DNA of 64,000 nt from DATAOG01 sp963753685 (GCA_963753685.1 CAVWDE010000027.1:124001-188000); one strand, 5' to 3'. Shown: positions 8,271-18,003, numbered from the stretch's first letter. Made by a program: numbers and translations. The notes: a model not told the origin generated them from the letters alone.

Positions 8271-10547
8271 ATGCAACCTTGGGTGCTCGCCAATTCGTAT
8301 GGAATTTTGGTCGATGACCAACAGAGCGCGTGGCACGCTGGCCGCGTCTTCGACATGCTCGCGCTCGGCGACGGACGCATTCTGGTGGCAAGCGCAACCG
8401 GCGGCGTGTGGCTGATCGATGGAGCTTTCAACGGCTACCCGCTGAGTAATGATTGGGAGTTTCCCGACACAGAATGCCTGTCGTTCGGACCCCAGGGCGG
8501 CAGCCACATCTTCGCCGGATGCCAGGGAGGACTCTACGAAACCGATCCCCGTGCCGCCGATCCGCTGCATGCGTGGCATCCCGTCAAACTTCCCTCTAAG
8601 GTCAAAACGGTTTACCGCATCGTCACCACCGGCGACCCGCCGCGAGTCGTGATCGCGACCGATCGAAGCGTTTGGTGGGCCACCGGCAATGCCGGCACTG
8701 CTTATGAGTGGAAGGAGGTGACCGGGCTCGATGCGGAGGCTCCATTCTTCGGTCTGGCGCGCTGCGATTCAGGGGTCATCGCAGCGGTCCGTAACAGCGC
8801 GGCCAGCCTGCTGGTCGTCGGAATAGGCCCGGGAGGCACGGGGCTGAGGGAGAACGCCGTTTCCGGCATTTACGTGGGTCAGTGGGATGCTACCGATCTG
8901 GTGATGAAGCCATCGGTCATCAATGGTCTTAACAAGCCCCAGGTCGATTCCATGAGATACATTTCGGTGGCCACCTGCCGAGATCATCCGGAGCGCGCCT
9001 TCGCGGTGTGCGCCAACTCGGACGGCGCGGTATTCACCATTCTTCGATCCACGAACGGCGGACAGCTCTGGGATCAGTGTTCCACCAAGCTGGAAGGTAA
9101 CCACAGCGGCAAGTGGAACGCACAGAGTATTTCCGGCGATGCCCACCAAGGCGGCTGGCACAAGACCATCAGCGTCCATCCCACGAACGCAGACGTGGTC
9201 GGGTTTGGCTGGTGGCACGCCCTGATATCCAAGAACGGTGGCGACAGTTGGCGGCTGCTGGGCGTGGACTGGGTCGACCCCGAAACCTTTACCTACGCCA
9301 CGTCTCACATGCATGGTGACGTGCACGCGCTCTACTTCGAACCAGAGTTCACCAACCGGCGCCTCTACATCCTGAGCGACGGCGGCGTCATTCAGACATC
9401 GAACTGGGACGGCGAATCCACTGATTTCAAGAGCGCCATGAACCGCAATCTGGCCAACCTGCAATTCTATGCCCCCGATGTCAGCCGGGGATATTGGGGC
9501 ACGCTGGGAGCCTGCGATTTTGCTCCGCTGATCGGCGGCGGCCTGCAGGACAACGGCAATGTCTGGTGTGGCCTGGTGAGCGGCTTTCACGAATGGCAGA
9601 AGGCGGAAGGCGGAGACGGCGGCTGGGTGGCGTTCATCACACACTCCGGCGGGCAACTGCTCGCCGCTAATCCCAATCTCAACTCGATGAGCGAGGGCGT
9701 CGGGCAGTGGGGATGGAAGGCCAACACCTTCACCTCCGGCGGCACCATTCCGCTGTTGACGGTATTCGGAAATGTTGATGCCAAGGGTTTGAAAGGACCA
9801 GTGGCGGAAGCAGTGCCGCGTCCGCGCTATCGAAATCGCGCCGGTGAACTGATGCATGCGGTGTGCGCACCGGCGGTGGTTCAGGCGGCCGACATCATGC
9901 GGCCGATTCCGCTGGAGCTGGATGGTAAGGAGGCCCAAAGCCGCATCATCTTCGGCTTGTTCGGCGGTGACAGCACGCCGTTCCTGTACTGGCACGACAT
10001 CGGACGGCTGCCGCCGTACACGGCTGCAATTTCCGCACTGGGAAGCGATGATGGCGGCGTGGTGTACGCGGGAACCGGCGACGGTAGGATCTTCGCGCTC
10101 AGCGTGGGCAGCGGGCCGCCGCTGGAATTGAATGTCGAAACGCCGATGGATTCGCCGAAAGGCTGGATCAGCCGCATTGTGGCCTACAAGCAAACCGCCT
10201 GCGCCGTCATGTATAGCGGAGCCGGGGCGTATGTGCTGCGGCTCGATTCATTGACGTGGCGCATCTTACGTGGACCGCTAAAGCTTCCGTTCGAACCGAT
10301 TCACGGCCTTGACATCAACCGCATGGGCGCGACAGTAACGTTGGCCGCCGCCACGGGGTCGTCGGTCTATGTGAGTCCGGACTTCGGCGACAACTGGCTG
10401 CAGTACACAGTGGGGTTGCCGCGCAGTCCGCATTGTTCCGACCTCCAATTCGGCGCGGTAGAAGGCCGCCAGTTCCTGTTCCTGAGCACGTTCGGCCGCA
10501 GCGTCTGGATGGCCGACATCGATGCGAGGGTACATCGCGATCACTAG
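8271..10547 (+). CDS. BNR/Vps10-type beta-propeller repeat protein (sialidase-like fold)
   Basis: 758 residues with repeated Asp-box-like motifs of BNR/sortilin-type propellers: STNGGQLWDQ, SKNGGDSWRLLG, SPDFGDNWLQY, and blade-like segments such as RILVASATGGVWLID and VVYAGTGDGRIFALS. There is no signal peptide or membrane helix at the N-terminus, so either the protein is cytosolic or it is exported by another route. The start ATG has AAGGAGGA five bases upstream. A compact terminator follows the stop. Base composition is clearly lower in GC than in flanking core genes, and a dispersed repeat lies just downstream, so acquisition by transfer is likely. Catalytic residues of true sialidases were not identified; it may only bind glycans or proteins. 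Confidence 0.75.
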   Translation: MQPWVLANSYGILVDDQQSAWHAGRVFDMLALGDGRILVASATGGVWLIDGAFNGYPLSNDWEFPDTECLSFGPQGGSHIFAGCQGGLYETDPRAADPLHAWHPVKLPSKVKTVYRIVTTGDPPRVVIATDRSVWWATGNAGTAYEWKEVTGLDAEAPFFGLARCDSGVIAAVRNSAASLLVVGIGPGGTGLRENAVSGIYVGQWDATDLVMKPSVINGLNKPQVDSMRYISVATCRDHPERAFAVCANSDGAVFTILRSTNGGQLWDQCSTKLEGNHSGKWNAQSISGDAHQGGWHKTISVHPTNADVVGFGWWHALISKNGGDSWRLLGVDWVDPETFTYATSHMHGDVHALYFEPEFTNRRLYILSDGGVIQTSNWDGESTDFKSAMNRNLANLQFYAPDVSRGYWGTLGACDFAPLIGGGLQDNGNVWCGLVSGFHEWQKAEGGDGGWVAFITHSGGQLLAANPNLNSMSEGVGQWGWKANTFTSGGTIPLLTVFGNVDAKGLKGPVAEAVPRPRYRNRAGELMHAVCAPAVVQAADIMRPIPLELDGKEAQSRIIFGLFGGDSTPFLYWHDIGRLPPYTAAISALGSDDGGVVYAGTGDGRIFALSVGSGPPLELNVETPMDSPKGWISRIVAYKQTACAVMYSGAGAYVLRLDSLTWRILRGPLKLPFEPIHGLDINRMGATVTLAAATGSSVYVSPDFGDNWLQYTVGLPRSPHCSDLQFGAVEGRQFLFLSTFGRSVWMADIDARVHRDH

Positions 10548-10554
10548 TCCCTCG

Positions 10555-10574
10555 TCACAGTGGCTGTGATTTTT
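10555..10574 (+). terminator. Rho-independent terminator after the propeller gene
   Basis: TCACAG-TGG-CTGTGA followed directly by TTTTT, starting eight bases after the stop codon. The stem is short (6 bp) but perfect and has a clear U-tract. Confidence 0.6.
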
Positions 10575-10682
10575 GGGAAAAGGTGTCGGTGGGTTCCGGG
10601 AACACAATACGCGATTGACGCAGCTCGCCTCGGGGGTCGCAGCGCCGGACCGTCATCCATGTGCACGGTTCTGCGGATCAAC

Positions 10683-10950
10683 GCGACAGAAGTGTGCTCT
10701 CGTGCAAATTTGTCGGAACATCAATCAGTTGCGGGGCAGAGGCGGGCGGGCGGGGCGGTAACGGCGGGTTTTGGCGAAAAAGCGGGTGAAGGGTGAATTC
10801 AGCAATCTCAAAGGGTTGCGCGAGGATCTTGAGGGCTCCATCAGGCATCCATCGTCTCCAGATTTGTTTCAGCTTCCAACCCCGCGCACGCTTCTGAATT
10901 ACCGAAAGTCCAGCAGGCCTCACATGTGACGCAACCCCGCGACACTTGTG
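10683..10950 (+). repeat. Dispersed repeat family A, copy 1 (about 268 bp)
   Basis: This segment is homologous over its whole length to 23025-23294 on the opposite strand. Shared blocks include AATCTCAAAGGGTTGCG and GCGAGGATCTTGAG, TTTGTTTCAGCTT, CGCGCACGCTTCTGA and GCGACACTTGTG. Indels and substitutions separate the copies, so the duplication is not recent. No long conserved reading frame runs through both copies. It may be a small non-autonomous mobile element or a conserved non-coding sequence. Confidence 0.7.
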
Positions 10951-11228
10951 CCGCATGCCTGAGTTACTCCAAGGTGGACCAAGGGCCATCCATTTGGCGC
11001 TAGACTGTTCGAGCGCGACTATGAATTGCCTGGCGCCGGCCAGTAATCGGCTTCTTTCTTCGCTCCGACGATCAAAACTCGGCCGGAACTTGGTCTTTAG
11101 TGGCGTAGGCGGCGGTGCGGGCAACCCAGCGGCCGGCCCTGGTGGCTTCCCCGGCGGCAAAGTTGAGCTCGATCTTGATACCGTTGATCGGGTCGGCGCC
11201 CGGCCTCGAGCCTGCCAGAGGGCCCTGC

Positions 11229-12538
11229 TCAGTCGGCGAAGGGGTCGCGCAGAAGGATCGTGTCGTCGCGGTCGGGGCTGGTCGAGAGCATCGCCACCGG
11301 CGCCTCAACCAGTTCCTCTAACCGCTTGACATACTTGACCGCCTGCGCCGGCAAATCGGCGAAGCTGCGGGCGCCGCGGGTGCTGTCCTGCCAGCCGTCC
11401 AGCTCCTCGTACAGCGGCTCGACCCCGGCCTGGGCGGTCATCGCCGCCGGCAGATGATGCAGGGTCTGCCCGAAATGCCGATACGCGGTGCAGATCTTGA
11501 GCCGTTCCATGCCGTCGAGGACATCGAGCTTGGTCAGCGCCAGCCCATGGATGCCGCCGATCTTGACCGCCTGACGGACCAGCACGGCATCGAACCAGCC
11601 GCAGCGGCGCGGCCGGCCGGTGACCGTGCCGAACTCGCGGCCGCGCTCGCCGAGGCCGCGGCCGATCTCGTCGCCGAGCTCGGTCGGAAAGGGGCCCTCG
11701 CCGACCCGGGTGGTGTAGGCCTTGGTGATGCCGAGGGCGAAGCCGACCGCGTCCGCGCCGGTGCCGGCGCCGAGCGCGGCCGCCGCCGCCAGCGTGTTGG
11801 ACGAGGTCACGAACGGGTAGGTGCCGTGGTCGATGTCGAGCATGGCGCCCTGCGCGCCTTCGAACAGGATCCGGGCGCCGCGCCGGCGCAGCTCGACCAG
11901 GCGCAGCCAGACCGGCTCGGCGTAGGGCAGGAGCCTGGGCGCCAGCGCGTTGAGGCGCGCGACCAGCTCAGCCGCGTCGATCGCGGGATCGCCGAACGCC
12001 ACACGGAGCGCGTTGTGGTGGCAGCAGCAGGTCATCGATCTTGCGCTGCGAGCAGGTCAGGGTCGGCGAGATCGCAGACCCGGATCGCGCGCCGGGCAAT
12101 CTTGTCCTCATAAGCCGGGCCGATGCCGCGGCCGGTGGTGCCGAGCGTGCCGGTGCCGCTGTCGCTCGCCTTCCGGGCGCGCTCGCGGGCGCGGTCGAGC
12201 TCGCCGTGCAGCGGCAGGATCAGGGGCGCGTTCTCGGCGATCCGGAGGCTGTCGGGGCCGACCGCGACTCCCTGGCCGCGCACCGCCTCGATCTCGTCGA
12301 GCAGCGCCCAGGGGTCGATCACCACGCCGTTGCCGATGATCGAGAGCTTGCCCGGACGCACCACGCCCGAGGGCAGCAGGCTGAGCTTGTAGGTCCGGCC
12401 GTTGACGACCAGCGTGTGACCGGCGTTGTGGCCGCCCTGGAAGCGGACCACGACCTCGGCCCGCTCCGAGAGCCAGTCGACGATCTTGCCCTTGCCCTCG
12501 TCGCCCCATTGGGCGCCGACCACGGCCACGTTGGTCAT
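11229..12538 (-). CDS. purA: Adenylosuccinate synthetase (frame interrupted)
   Basis: PurA joins IMP and aspartate using GTP, the first step from IMP to AMP. The 5' part (12032-12538) has the hallmark VGAQWGDEGKGKIVDWL, HNAGHTLVV and GTTGRGIGPAYEDK. The 3' part (11229-12035) has LFEGAQGAMLDIDHGTYPFVTSSN, TKLDVLDG and the C-terminal KYVKRLEELV. Together they make a complete enzyme of about 430 residues. Around 12010-12045 the frame breaks: the first frame ends in LAAQDR-stop, seven codons of the expected KIDDLL appear in a second frame, and the rest (HHNALR) is in the third. Two extra single bases explain this. Start ATG 12538 has GGAGG eight bases upstream. PurA is normally needed for purine synthesis, so sequence error is the first explanation. 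Confidence 0.9.
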
Positions 12539-12666
12539 CCGCCGCACCTCCGCCGCGCCGGCCGCGTCGCCGCGGTCCGCGCCTGGGTCTCAGGGGCGAC
12601 CACCGAGGTCGCCCCGGACCGGCGCGCATGGCTCAGCACGGAACCGCGAGCCGGTCAAGCCGCGGC

Positions 12667-13872
12667 TCAGGCGGCGAGCCTGGTGACCAGGGCGCCGAGC
12701 GCCGCGCAGGCCAGCACGATCGCCCAGGGCGGCAGCCGGCCCCAGCTCAAAAGCGCGAACGCGAGCGCCGCGAGTGCCATGTCCCCCGGCCCCTGGATCG
12801 CACTTCGCCAGATCGGGTCGATCAGCGCGGCCAGCAGCAGCCCGACCACCACAGCGCCGACCCCGGCCAGCGCGCCCGCCATGCCCGGCAAGCTGCGTGC
12901 CAGGGCCCAGAACGGGAGCACGCCCACCAGCAGCAGCATCGAGGGCAGGAACAGCGCCACCAGGCAGATCGCGGCACCCACCGCCGGCGGCACCGGACCC
13001 GCCATCGCGGCGCCGAGATAGGCGGCGAAGGTGAACACGGGACCGGGCACGGCCTGGGCTGCCCCGTAGCCCGCGAGGAACAGGTCGGGGCTGATCCAGC
13101 CGGGCGGCACGACCTCGGCCTGGAGCAGCGGCAGGACCACGTGGCCGCCGCCGAACACGAGCGCGCCGGCCCGGTAGAAGCTGTCGATCCAGGCCAGCAC
13201 GACGGCGCCCGGAAAGGTCGCGCGGAGCAGGGGCAGGCCGAGCAGCAGGCCCGCGAACAGGCCAAGGCAAAGCAGGGCGCTGCCGCGACCGACCCGGCCG
13301 TAGGCGGGCACCTCGGGCGCGCTCTCGATCCGGTCGCGCAGCCGAACGAAGCCGAGCGCGCCGCCGAGCCCGATCGCGAGCAGCTGGCCGGGCGGTCCGG
13401 AGACCATCAGCGCCGCGAGCGCGCCGAGGCCGGCGAGCGCGCGCCGCGGCCAATCCGGACAGAGCCTGCGCGCCATGCTCAGCACCGCCTGCGCGACCAC
13501 GCCGACCACCGCGACCTTGAGCCCGCGCAGCCAGCCCTGGTCCTGGACGGCGCCGAGATCGCGGACCACCAGGGCGAAGGCCAGCATGAGCAGGGCCGAG
13601 GGCAGGGTGAAAGCAAGCCAGGCGACCAGACCGCCCGCCAGGCCCGCACGCCCGATGCCGAGCGTCACCGCGAGCTGGCTGCTGGCCGGACCCGGCAGCA
13701 GCTGGACCAGCGCCAGCAGCTCGGCGTAGGCCCGCTCGTCGAGCCAGCGCCGGCGCAGCACGAACGCGTCGCGGTAGTAGACGAAGTGCGCCGACGGGCC
13801 ACCGAAGGCCATCCAGCCCAGCCGGTGGAAGGCGCCCGCGACCTCGCCCAGCCGCTGCCAACGATCGGTCAT
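12667..13872 (-). CDS. chrA: Chromate transporter ChrA
   Basis: 401 residues, an inner-membrane protein with two homologous CHR halves. The N-terminal CHR signature is seen in FHRLGWMAFGGPSAHFVYYRDAFV and LVQLLPGPASSQLAVTLG, and the second copy in FGGGHVVLPLLQAEVV and AVPGPVFTFAAYLGA. ChrA proteins expel chromate using the proton motive force. The ATG at 13872 begins the family N-terminus (MTDRWQRLGEVAGAF) and has GGGAG six bases upstream. Many predicted helices alternate with short loops. No chrB regulator is next to it. Confidence 0.92.
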   Translation of the reverse strand: MTDRWQRLGEVAGAFHRLGWMAFGGPSAHFVYYRDAFVLRRRWLDERAYAELLALVQLLPGPASSQLAVTLGIGRAGLAGGLVAWLAFTLPSALLMLAFALVVRDLGAVQDQGWLRGLKVAVVGVVAQAVLSMARRLCPDWPRRALAGLGALAALMVSGPPGQLLAIGLGGALGFVRLRDRIESAPEVPAYGRVGRGSALLCLGLFAGLLLGLPLLRATFPGAVVLAWIDSFYRAGALVFGGGHVVLPLLQAEVVPPGWISPDLFLAGYGAAQAVPGPVFTFAAYLGAAMAGPVPPAVGAAICLVALFLPSMLLLVGVLPFWALARSLPGMAGALAGVGAVVVGLLLAALIDPIWRSAIQGPGDMALAALAFALLSWGRLPPWAIVLACAALGALVTRLAA

Positions 13873-14108
13873 GACGCTCCCTGCCACCGCCTCACGAATC
13901 CGAAGCGTAACCGCAGGCCGTGCCGACCGAAAGCGGTTGGCGACCCCCCGCGGCATCCCTATATGTCGGGCGGCGGCCGCTTGCCTGCGACAGCGAAAGC
14001 CCTCGTCGGTCGCCGGCCGCCGTGGTACAACCCTGCCGGTCCGTGGCTGCCTGCCCCTGGGGTGGTCCGGCCGATCAGCCGACACCGACGGAGCCTGGTC
14101 ACGCGCCG

Positions 14109-15062
14109 ATGAGCCGAGCCGAGCTGACCATCCTCCTCGCCAGCCCGCGCGGGTTCTGCGCCGGGGTCGAGCGCGCGATCGAGATCGTCGAAAAGGCGCT
14201 GGAGCAGAACGGGCCGCCGGTCTACGTCCGCCACGAGATCGTCCACAACCGTCACGTCGTCGACGGCCTGCGCGCCAAGGGTGCGGTGTTCGTCGAGGAG
14301 CTCGACGAGGTGCCGGACGAGGCCCTGGTCGTGTTCTCGGCGCATGGCGTGCCCAAGGCGATCCCGGCCGAGGCCAGGCGCCGCAACCTGCTCTACGCGG
14401 ATGCCACCTGCCCGCTGGTGAGCAAGGTCCACCGCGGCGTCGAACAGCACTATCGGCGTGGGCGGACGGTGCTCCTGATCGGCCACAGCGGCCATCCCGA
14501 GGTGGTGGGCACGATGGGCCAGCTACCCAAGGGGGCGGTGATCCTGGTCGAGACCGTCGCCCAGGCCCTGACCTTGCGTGTGCAGGACGAGAGCAAACTC
14601 GCCTACGCCACCCAGACCACGCTCTCGTTGCGCGAGACGGAAAGCATTCTTGCCGTTCTCAAGGGGCGGTTCCCTTCGATCTGCGGGCCGCGGCGCGAGG
14701 ACATCTGCTACGCCACGACCAATCGGCAGCGGGCGGTCGAGGCGATCGCGCCGAAGTCCGATCTGACCTTGATCATCGGCTCGCCCAACTCCTCCAACTC
14801 GGTCCGTCTGGTCGAGGTCGCCAAGGCGGCCGGCTGTCGGGCCGCGGCCCTGGTGCAGAATGCCGCGAGCATGGACTGGCCGTTGCTGCAGGGGGTGGCG
14901 ACGGTCGCGATCAGCGCCGGCGCGTCGGCGCCGGAGGCGCTGGTCGATGAGCTGATCGAGGCCTGCCGCGCGCGGTTCGTGATCGACGTGCAGGAGGTGC
15001 GGGTCGTCCAGGAGGACGTCGCCTTCAAGACCCCGCCGATTCCCCTGCGGCAGGCATCGTGA
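14109..15062 (+). CDS. ispH: 4-Hydroxy-3-methylbut-2-enyl diphosphate reductase
   Basis: 317 residues; last enzyme of the MEP pathway, making IPP and DMAPP with a [4Fe-4S] cluster. The three cluster cysteines are visible: Cys17 in SPRGFCAGV, one in ADATCPLVSKVHR and one in REDICYATTNRQ. The catalytic Glu/His regions (HEIVHN, SAHGVP, GHSGHPE, TQTTLS, GSPNSSNS) are all present. Start ATG 14109 agrees with family length. The following order thrB-rnhA-peroxiredoxin is a conserved alphaproteobacterial neighbourhood. Confidence 0.97.
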   Translation: MSRAELTILLASPRGFCAGVERAIEIVEKALEQNGPPVYVRHEIVHNRHVVDGLRAKGAVFVEELDEVPDEALVVFSAHGVPKAIPAEARRRNLLYADATCPLVSKVHRGVEQHYRRGRTVLLIGHSGHPEVVGTMGQLPKGAVILVETVAQALTLRVQDESKLAYATQTTLSLRETESILAVLKGRFPSICGPRREDICYATTNRQRAVEAIAPKSDLTLIIGSPNSSNSVRLVEVAKAAGCRAAALVQNAASMDWPLLQGVATVAISAGASAPEALVDELIEACRARFVIDVQEVRVVQEDVAFKTPPIPLRQAS

Positions 15063-15141
15063 GCATTGCGGCCGGGCTCGACGGCGCGCCGGCGGAGCGG
15101 CCGGCGAACGGCGCGCGGGCCGACCGCGCCGGTTGACGGCG

Positions 15142-16104
15142 ATGGCGGTCTACACCGCGATCGACCAAGGGTCGCTGGCGCGGTTTCTGGCAGCCTACGA
15201 TCTGGCGCCGCTGGTGGCCCTGGAGGGCATCGCGCAGGGCGTCGAGAACTCGAACTACTGCCTGATCACCGAGCGCGGCCGCTACATCCTGACCCTTTAC
15301 GAGAAGCGGGTGGCGCCCGCGGATCTGCCGTTCTTCCTGGCGCTGATGGAGCATCTCGCGGCCAGGGGCGTGCCCTGCCCGACCCCGATCCACGGCCGCG
15401 ACGGGCGGGCGCTGCGCTCGCTCTGTGGCCGGCCGGCCGCCCTGGTCAGCTTTCGCGACGGCATCTCGCCGCGTCGGGTCGATGCCGGCCATTGCAGCGC
15501 GCTCGGCAGCGCCCTCGCGAGGCTGCACCTGGCGGGCGCGGATTTTCGGATGGTCCGTGCGAACGCGCTCTCGGTCGCCAGCTGGCGGCCCCTGTTCGAG
15601 GCCGGGCGCGCCGGCGCCGACCGGGTTCAGCCGGGTCTCGAGGCCGAGATCGCGCGCGAACTCGACGATCTCGAGCGCCACTGGCCGACCGATCTGCCCC
15701 AGGGCGTCATCCACGCCGATCTGTTCCCGGACAACGTGTTCTTCCAGAGCCGGGAGGTGTCCGGGATCATCGACTTCTACTTCGCCTGCGTCGACATCAC
15801 CGCCTACGACCTCGCGATCTGTCTGAACGCCTGGTGCTTCGAGCCCGATGGCGCGTTCAACATCACCAAGGCGCGTCAGCTGCTGGCGGCCTACCGGGTC
15901 CTGCGCCCATTCACCGGCGCCGAGCTCGAGGCGCTGCCGCTGCTCGCGCGCGGTGCCGCGCTGCGCTTTCTTCTGACCCGGCTGTTCGACTGGCAGAACC
16001 AGGTCGAGGGCGCCCTGGTCAAGCCCAAAGACCCGCTCGAATACCTGGACAAGCTGCGCTTTCACCGCGGCCTGTCCGGGCCCGGCGCTTACGGTCTGGA
16101 CTAG
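15142..16104 (+). CDS. thrB: Homoserine kinase (choline-kinase-like, alphaproteobacterial type)
   Basis: 320 residues of the aminoglycoside phosphotransferase/choline kinase fold, not the GHMP fold of E. coli ThrB. It phosphorylates homoserine for threonine synthesis. The start MAVYTAIDQGSLARFL is typical of this ThrB type; the Brenner motif HADLFPDNVFF and the metal-binding DFYFACVDITAYDLAICLN are intact. The ATG at 15142 was chosen over a TTG three codons upstream by comparison with the family. The gene stops two bases before rnhA and is probably co-transcribed with it. Confidence 0.95.
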   Translation: MAVYTAIDQGSLARFLAAYDLAPLVALEGIAQGVENSNYCLITERGRYILTLYEKRVAPADLPFFLALMEHLAARGVPCPTPIHGRDGRALRSLCGRPAALVSFRDGISPRRVDAGHCSALGSALARLHLAGADFRMVRANALSVASWRPLFEAGRAGADRVQPGLEAEIARELDDLERHWPTDLPQGVIHADLFPDNVFFQSREVSGIIDFYFACVDITAYDLAICLNAWCFEPDGAFNITKARQLLAAYRVLRPFTGAELEALPLLARGAALRFLLTRLFDWQNQVEGALVKPKDPLEYLDKLRFHRGLSGPGAYGLD

Positions 16105-16106
16105 CG

Positions 16107-16610
16107 TTGGCGACCCGCGCGCCGGCGACCGGCCCAGCACCGGACGATGCGGTCGAGATCCACACCGATGGCGCCTGCTCGGGCAATCCGGGGCCGGGTG
16201 GCTGGGGTGCGGTGCTGCGCTGGCGCGGGCAGACCCGGGAGCTGTCCGGCTTCGCGCCGGCGACCACCAACAACCGCATGGAGCTCGAGGCCGCGATCGG
16301 TGCGCTCGAGACCCTGAAGCGGCCGATGACCGTGAACCTGTTCACCGACAGCAACTATCTGCGCCAGGGCATCACGGCCTGGCTGCCCGCCTGGAAGGCG
16401 CGCGGCTGGCGCACCGCCGACAAGCAGCCGGTCAAGAACCAGGACCTCTGGCAACGCCTGGAGCAGGCCCTCGGATCGCACCAGGTGGCCTGGCGCTGGG
16501 TCAAGGGCCACGCCGGCAACCCCGACAACGAGCGCGCCGACGAACTCGCGCGGGAGGCGATCCGGGCCGGGCGGGCGGGCGCGCCCGCGGCCGGCCGCGA
16601 GGAGGGTTAG
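16107..16610 (+). CDS. rnhA: Ribonuclease HI
   Basis: 167 residues. RNase HI cleaves the RNA strand of RNA-DNA hybrids. All catalytic acids are visible: Asp21 in IHTDGACSGNPGPGGWG, Glu in NNRMELEAAI, Asp in LFTDSNYL and the last Asp in NERADELAREA, together with WVKGHAGNP. The best start is a TTG at 16107, only two bases after the thrB stop; no in-frame ATG occurs before the first motif. Expression is therefore probably coupled to thrB. The C-terminal tail is rich in Ala, Gly and Arg. Confidence 0.95.
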   Translation: MATRAPATGPAPDDAVEIHTDGACSGNPGPGGWGAVLRWRGQTRELSGFAPATTNNRMELEAAIGALETLKRPMTVNLFTDSNYLRQGITAWLPAWKARGWRTADKQPVKNQDLWQRLEQALGSHQVAWRWVKGHAGNPDNERADELAREAIRAGRAGAPAAGREEG

Positions 16611-16613
16611 AAG

Positions 16614-16676
16614 GTCGCCCCGCCGCGAGCGCGATTAAAAGGTCGTGCCGCCGCGAGAGGGTCGCGCCGCCGCGAG
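16614..16676 (+). repeat. Short direct repeats between rnhA and the peroxiredoxin gene
   Basis: Three imperfect copies of GGTCG(C/T)(G/C)CCGCCGCGAG separated by a few bases lie between the two convergent genes. Probably polymerase slippage; no function suggested. Confidence 0.4.
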
Positions 16677-16681
16677 AGCGG

Positions 16682-17167
16682 CTAGAGCGTCGCCAAAATC
16701 GCGCTGGCGCTGCTCTTCTCGGCCTGGCTCGGGACGTCCTCGACCAGCAGCGTCTTGATCCGGCCGTCCTCGACCACCATCGCGTAGCGCCGCGAACGCC
16801 GGCCGAGGCCGAAGCCGCTGCCGTCGAAATCCAGCCCGAGCGCGCGCGTGAACTCGCCGTTGCCGTCCGAGAGCATCTCGACCTTGCCGTCGACGTTGCG
16901 CGCCTTCTCCCAGGCGCTCATGACGAACGGATCGTTGACCGCGATGCAGGCGATGGTGTCGACGCCCTTGGCCTTGAGCGCCTCGGCCTGCTCGACGAAG
17001 CCCGGCAGATGCCGCTCCGAGCAGGTCGGCGTGAACGCGCCCGGGACCGCGAACAGGACCACCTTCTTGCCGCTGGTCAAGCTCGCGACCGACACGTCCT
17101 TGATGCCGTCCGCGGTCAGACGCTTGAAGTTCACCGCCGGCAGCTTGTCACCCACCTGAATGGTCAT
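16682..17167 (-). CDS. Peroxiredoxin (Prx5/AhpE-like redoxin, 1-Cys type)
   Basis: 161 residues of the redoxin family (Prx5 subfamily). The peroxidatic Cys49 lies in VPGAFTPTCSERHLPGF, and ACIAVNDPFVMSAW and SDGNGEFTRALGL match the subfamily. It reduces hydrogen peroxide and organic peroxides, probably with glutathione or a glutaredoxin. The start ATG at 17167 has GAGGAGG before the short CTCCG spacer. No second conserved Cys is obvious, which fits the 1-Cys mechanism. It converges on rnhA. Confidence 0.95.
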   Translation of the reverse strand: MTIQVGDKLPAVNFKRLTADGIKDVSVASLTSGKKVVLFAVPGAFTPTCSERHLPGFVEQAEALKAKGVDTIACIAVNDPFVMSAWEKARNVDGKVEMLSDGNGEFTRALGLDFDGSGFGLGRRSRRYAMVVEDGRIKTLLVEDVPSQAEKSSASAILATL

Positions 17168-17358
17168 CGGAGCCTCCTCGGAAGGTCGCATTCTTCGGTG
17201 CCGTCGCGTCGCCAGGGACCGCAGGGCGCGCGGGCCGCAATCTGGCATGGCACCGGGCGCCAGGCAACGACCGCGGCCAAGAATTTTTCAGAGCGCCGAA
17301 CCGGGTCCGGCCGCCGCTACCCTTGCTGGCCAGGGGTCGAGGCGTTAAGTGTTTGGAC

Positions 17359-17944
17359 ATGGTACAAGGCCCAGGCTCGATCGCCGAAAAAGGACTCGCT
17401 CGCTGGCCAGCTGCTGGTCGCGATGCCGCAGATGGCGGACCCGCGTTTCGCCCGCAGCGTGGTCTATCTCTGCGCCCATTCCGCCGAAGGTGCCATGGGG
17501 CTGGTGGTCAACCGGCTGATCGACAGCCTGACCTTCGAGAGCCTGCTCGAGCAGATCGGGGTCGAGGCCACGACCGACGGCGGCGACCTGCCGATCCACT
17601 TCGGCGGCCCGGTCGAGGCCAGCCGCGGGTTCGTGCTGCACACCACCGACTATCTCCAGGACTCGAGCCTGGTGATCGAGGACGAGATCGCGCTGACCGC
17701 GACCATCGACGTGCTCAAGGCGATCGCCCGCGGCGAGGGGCCGCGCCGGCGGGTGCTGGCGCTCGGCTACGCCGGCTGGGCGGCCGGCCAGCTCGACGCC
17801 GAGATCCAGGCCAACGGCTGGCTGCTGGTGCCGGCCGACCTCGATCTGGTGTTCGGCACCGACAACGACCACAAATGGACGCGCGCGATCGCCAAGCTCG
17901 GCATCGACCTCACCCTGCTCTCGAGCGAAGCCGGCCACGCCTGA
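17359..17944 (+). CDS. yqgE: YqgE/AlgH family protein (probable 1-base frameshift near the start)
   Basis: A DUF179 protein of about 190 residues: DSLAGQLLVAMPQMADPRF, YLCAHSAEGAMGLVVNRL, IHFGGPVEASRGFVLH and GYAGWAAGQLDAEIQANGWL are all standard. The molecular role is not settled; AlgH was first linked to alginate regulation. The conserved N-terminus lies in a frame without a start codon. An ATG at 17359 joins it only if one A of the five-A run at 17387-17391 is removed. Read without correction, the first usable start is the ATG at 17423, which loses conserved residues. I therefore place the true start at 17359 and suspect a homopolymer error. Confidence 0.85.
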
Positions 17945-18003
17945 GGCCCGCCCGCGGCCGGTCGCACCGGCGCGGAACGATCCGGTCGACCGCTACAGAA
18001 ATC

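Noticed and set aside
10678..11160. 160-codon minus-strand frame over dispersed repeat copy 1
   Set aside because: The matching frame is not preserved in repeat copy 2 and it has no ribosome-binding site.
12005..12050. Programmed frameshift in purA
   Set aside because: No slippery heptamer is visible, two separate shifts would be required, and purA is not known to use recoding.
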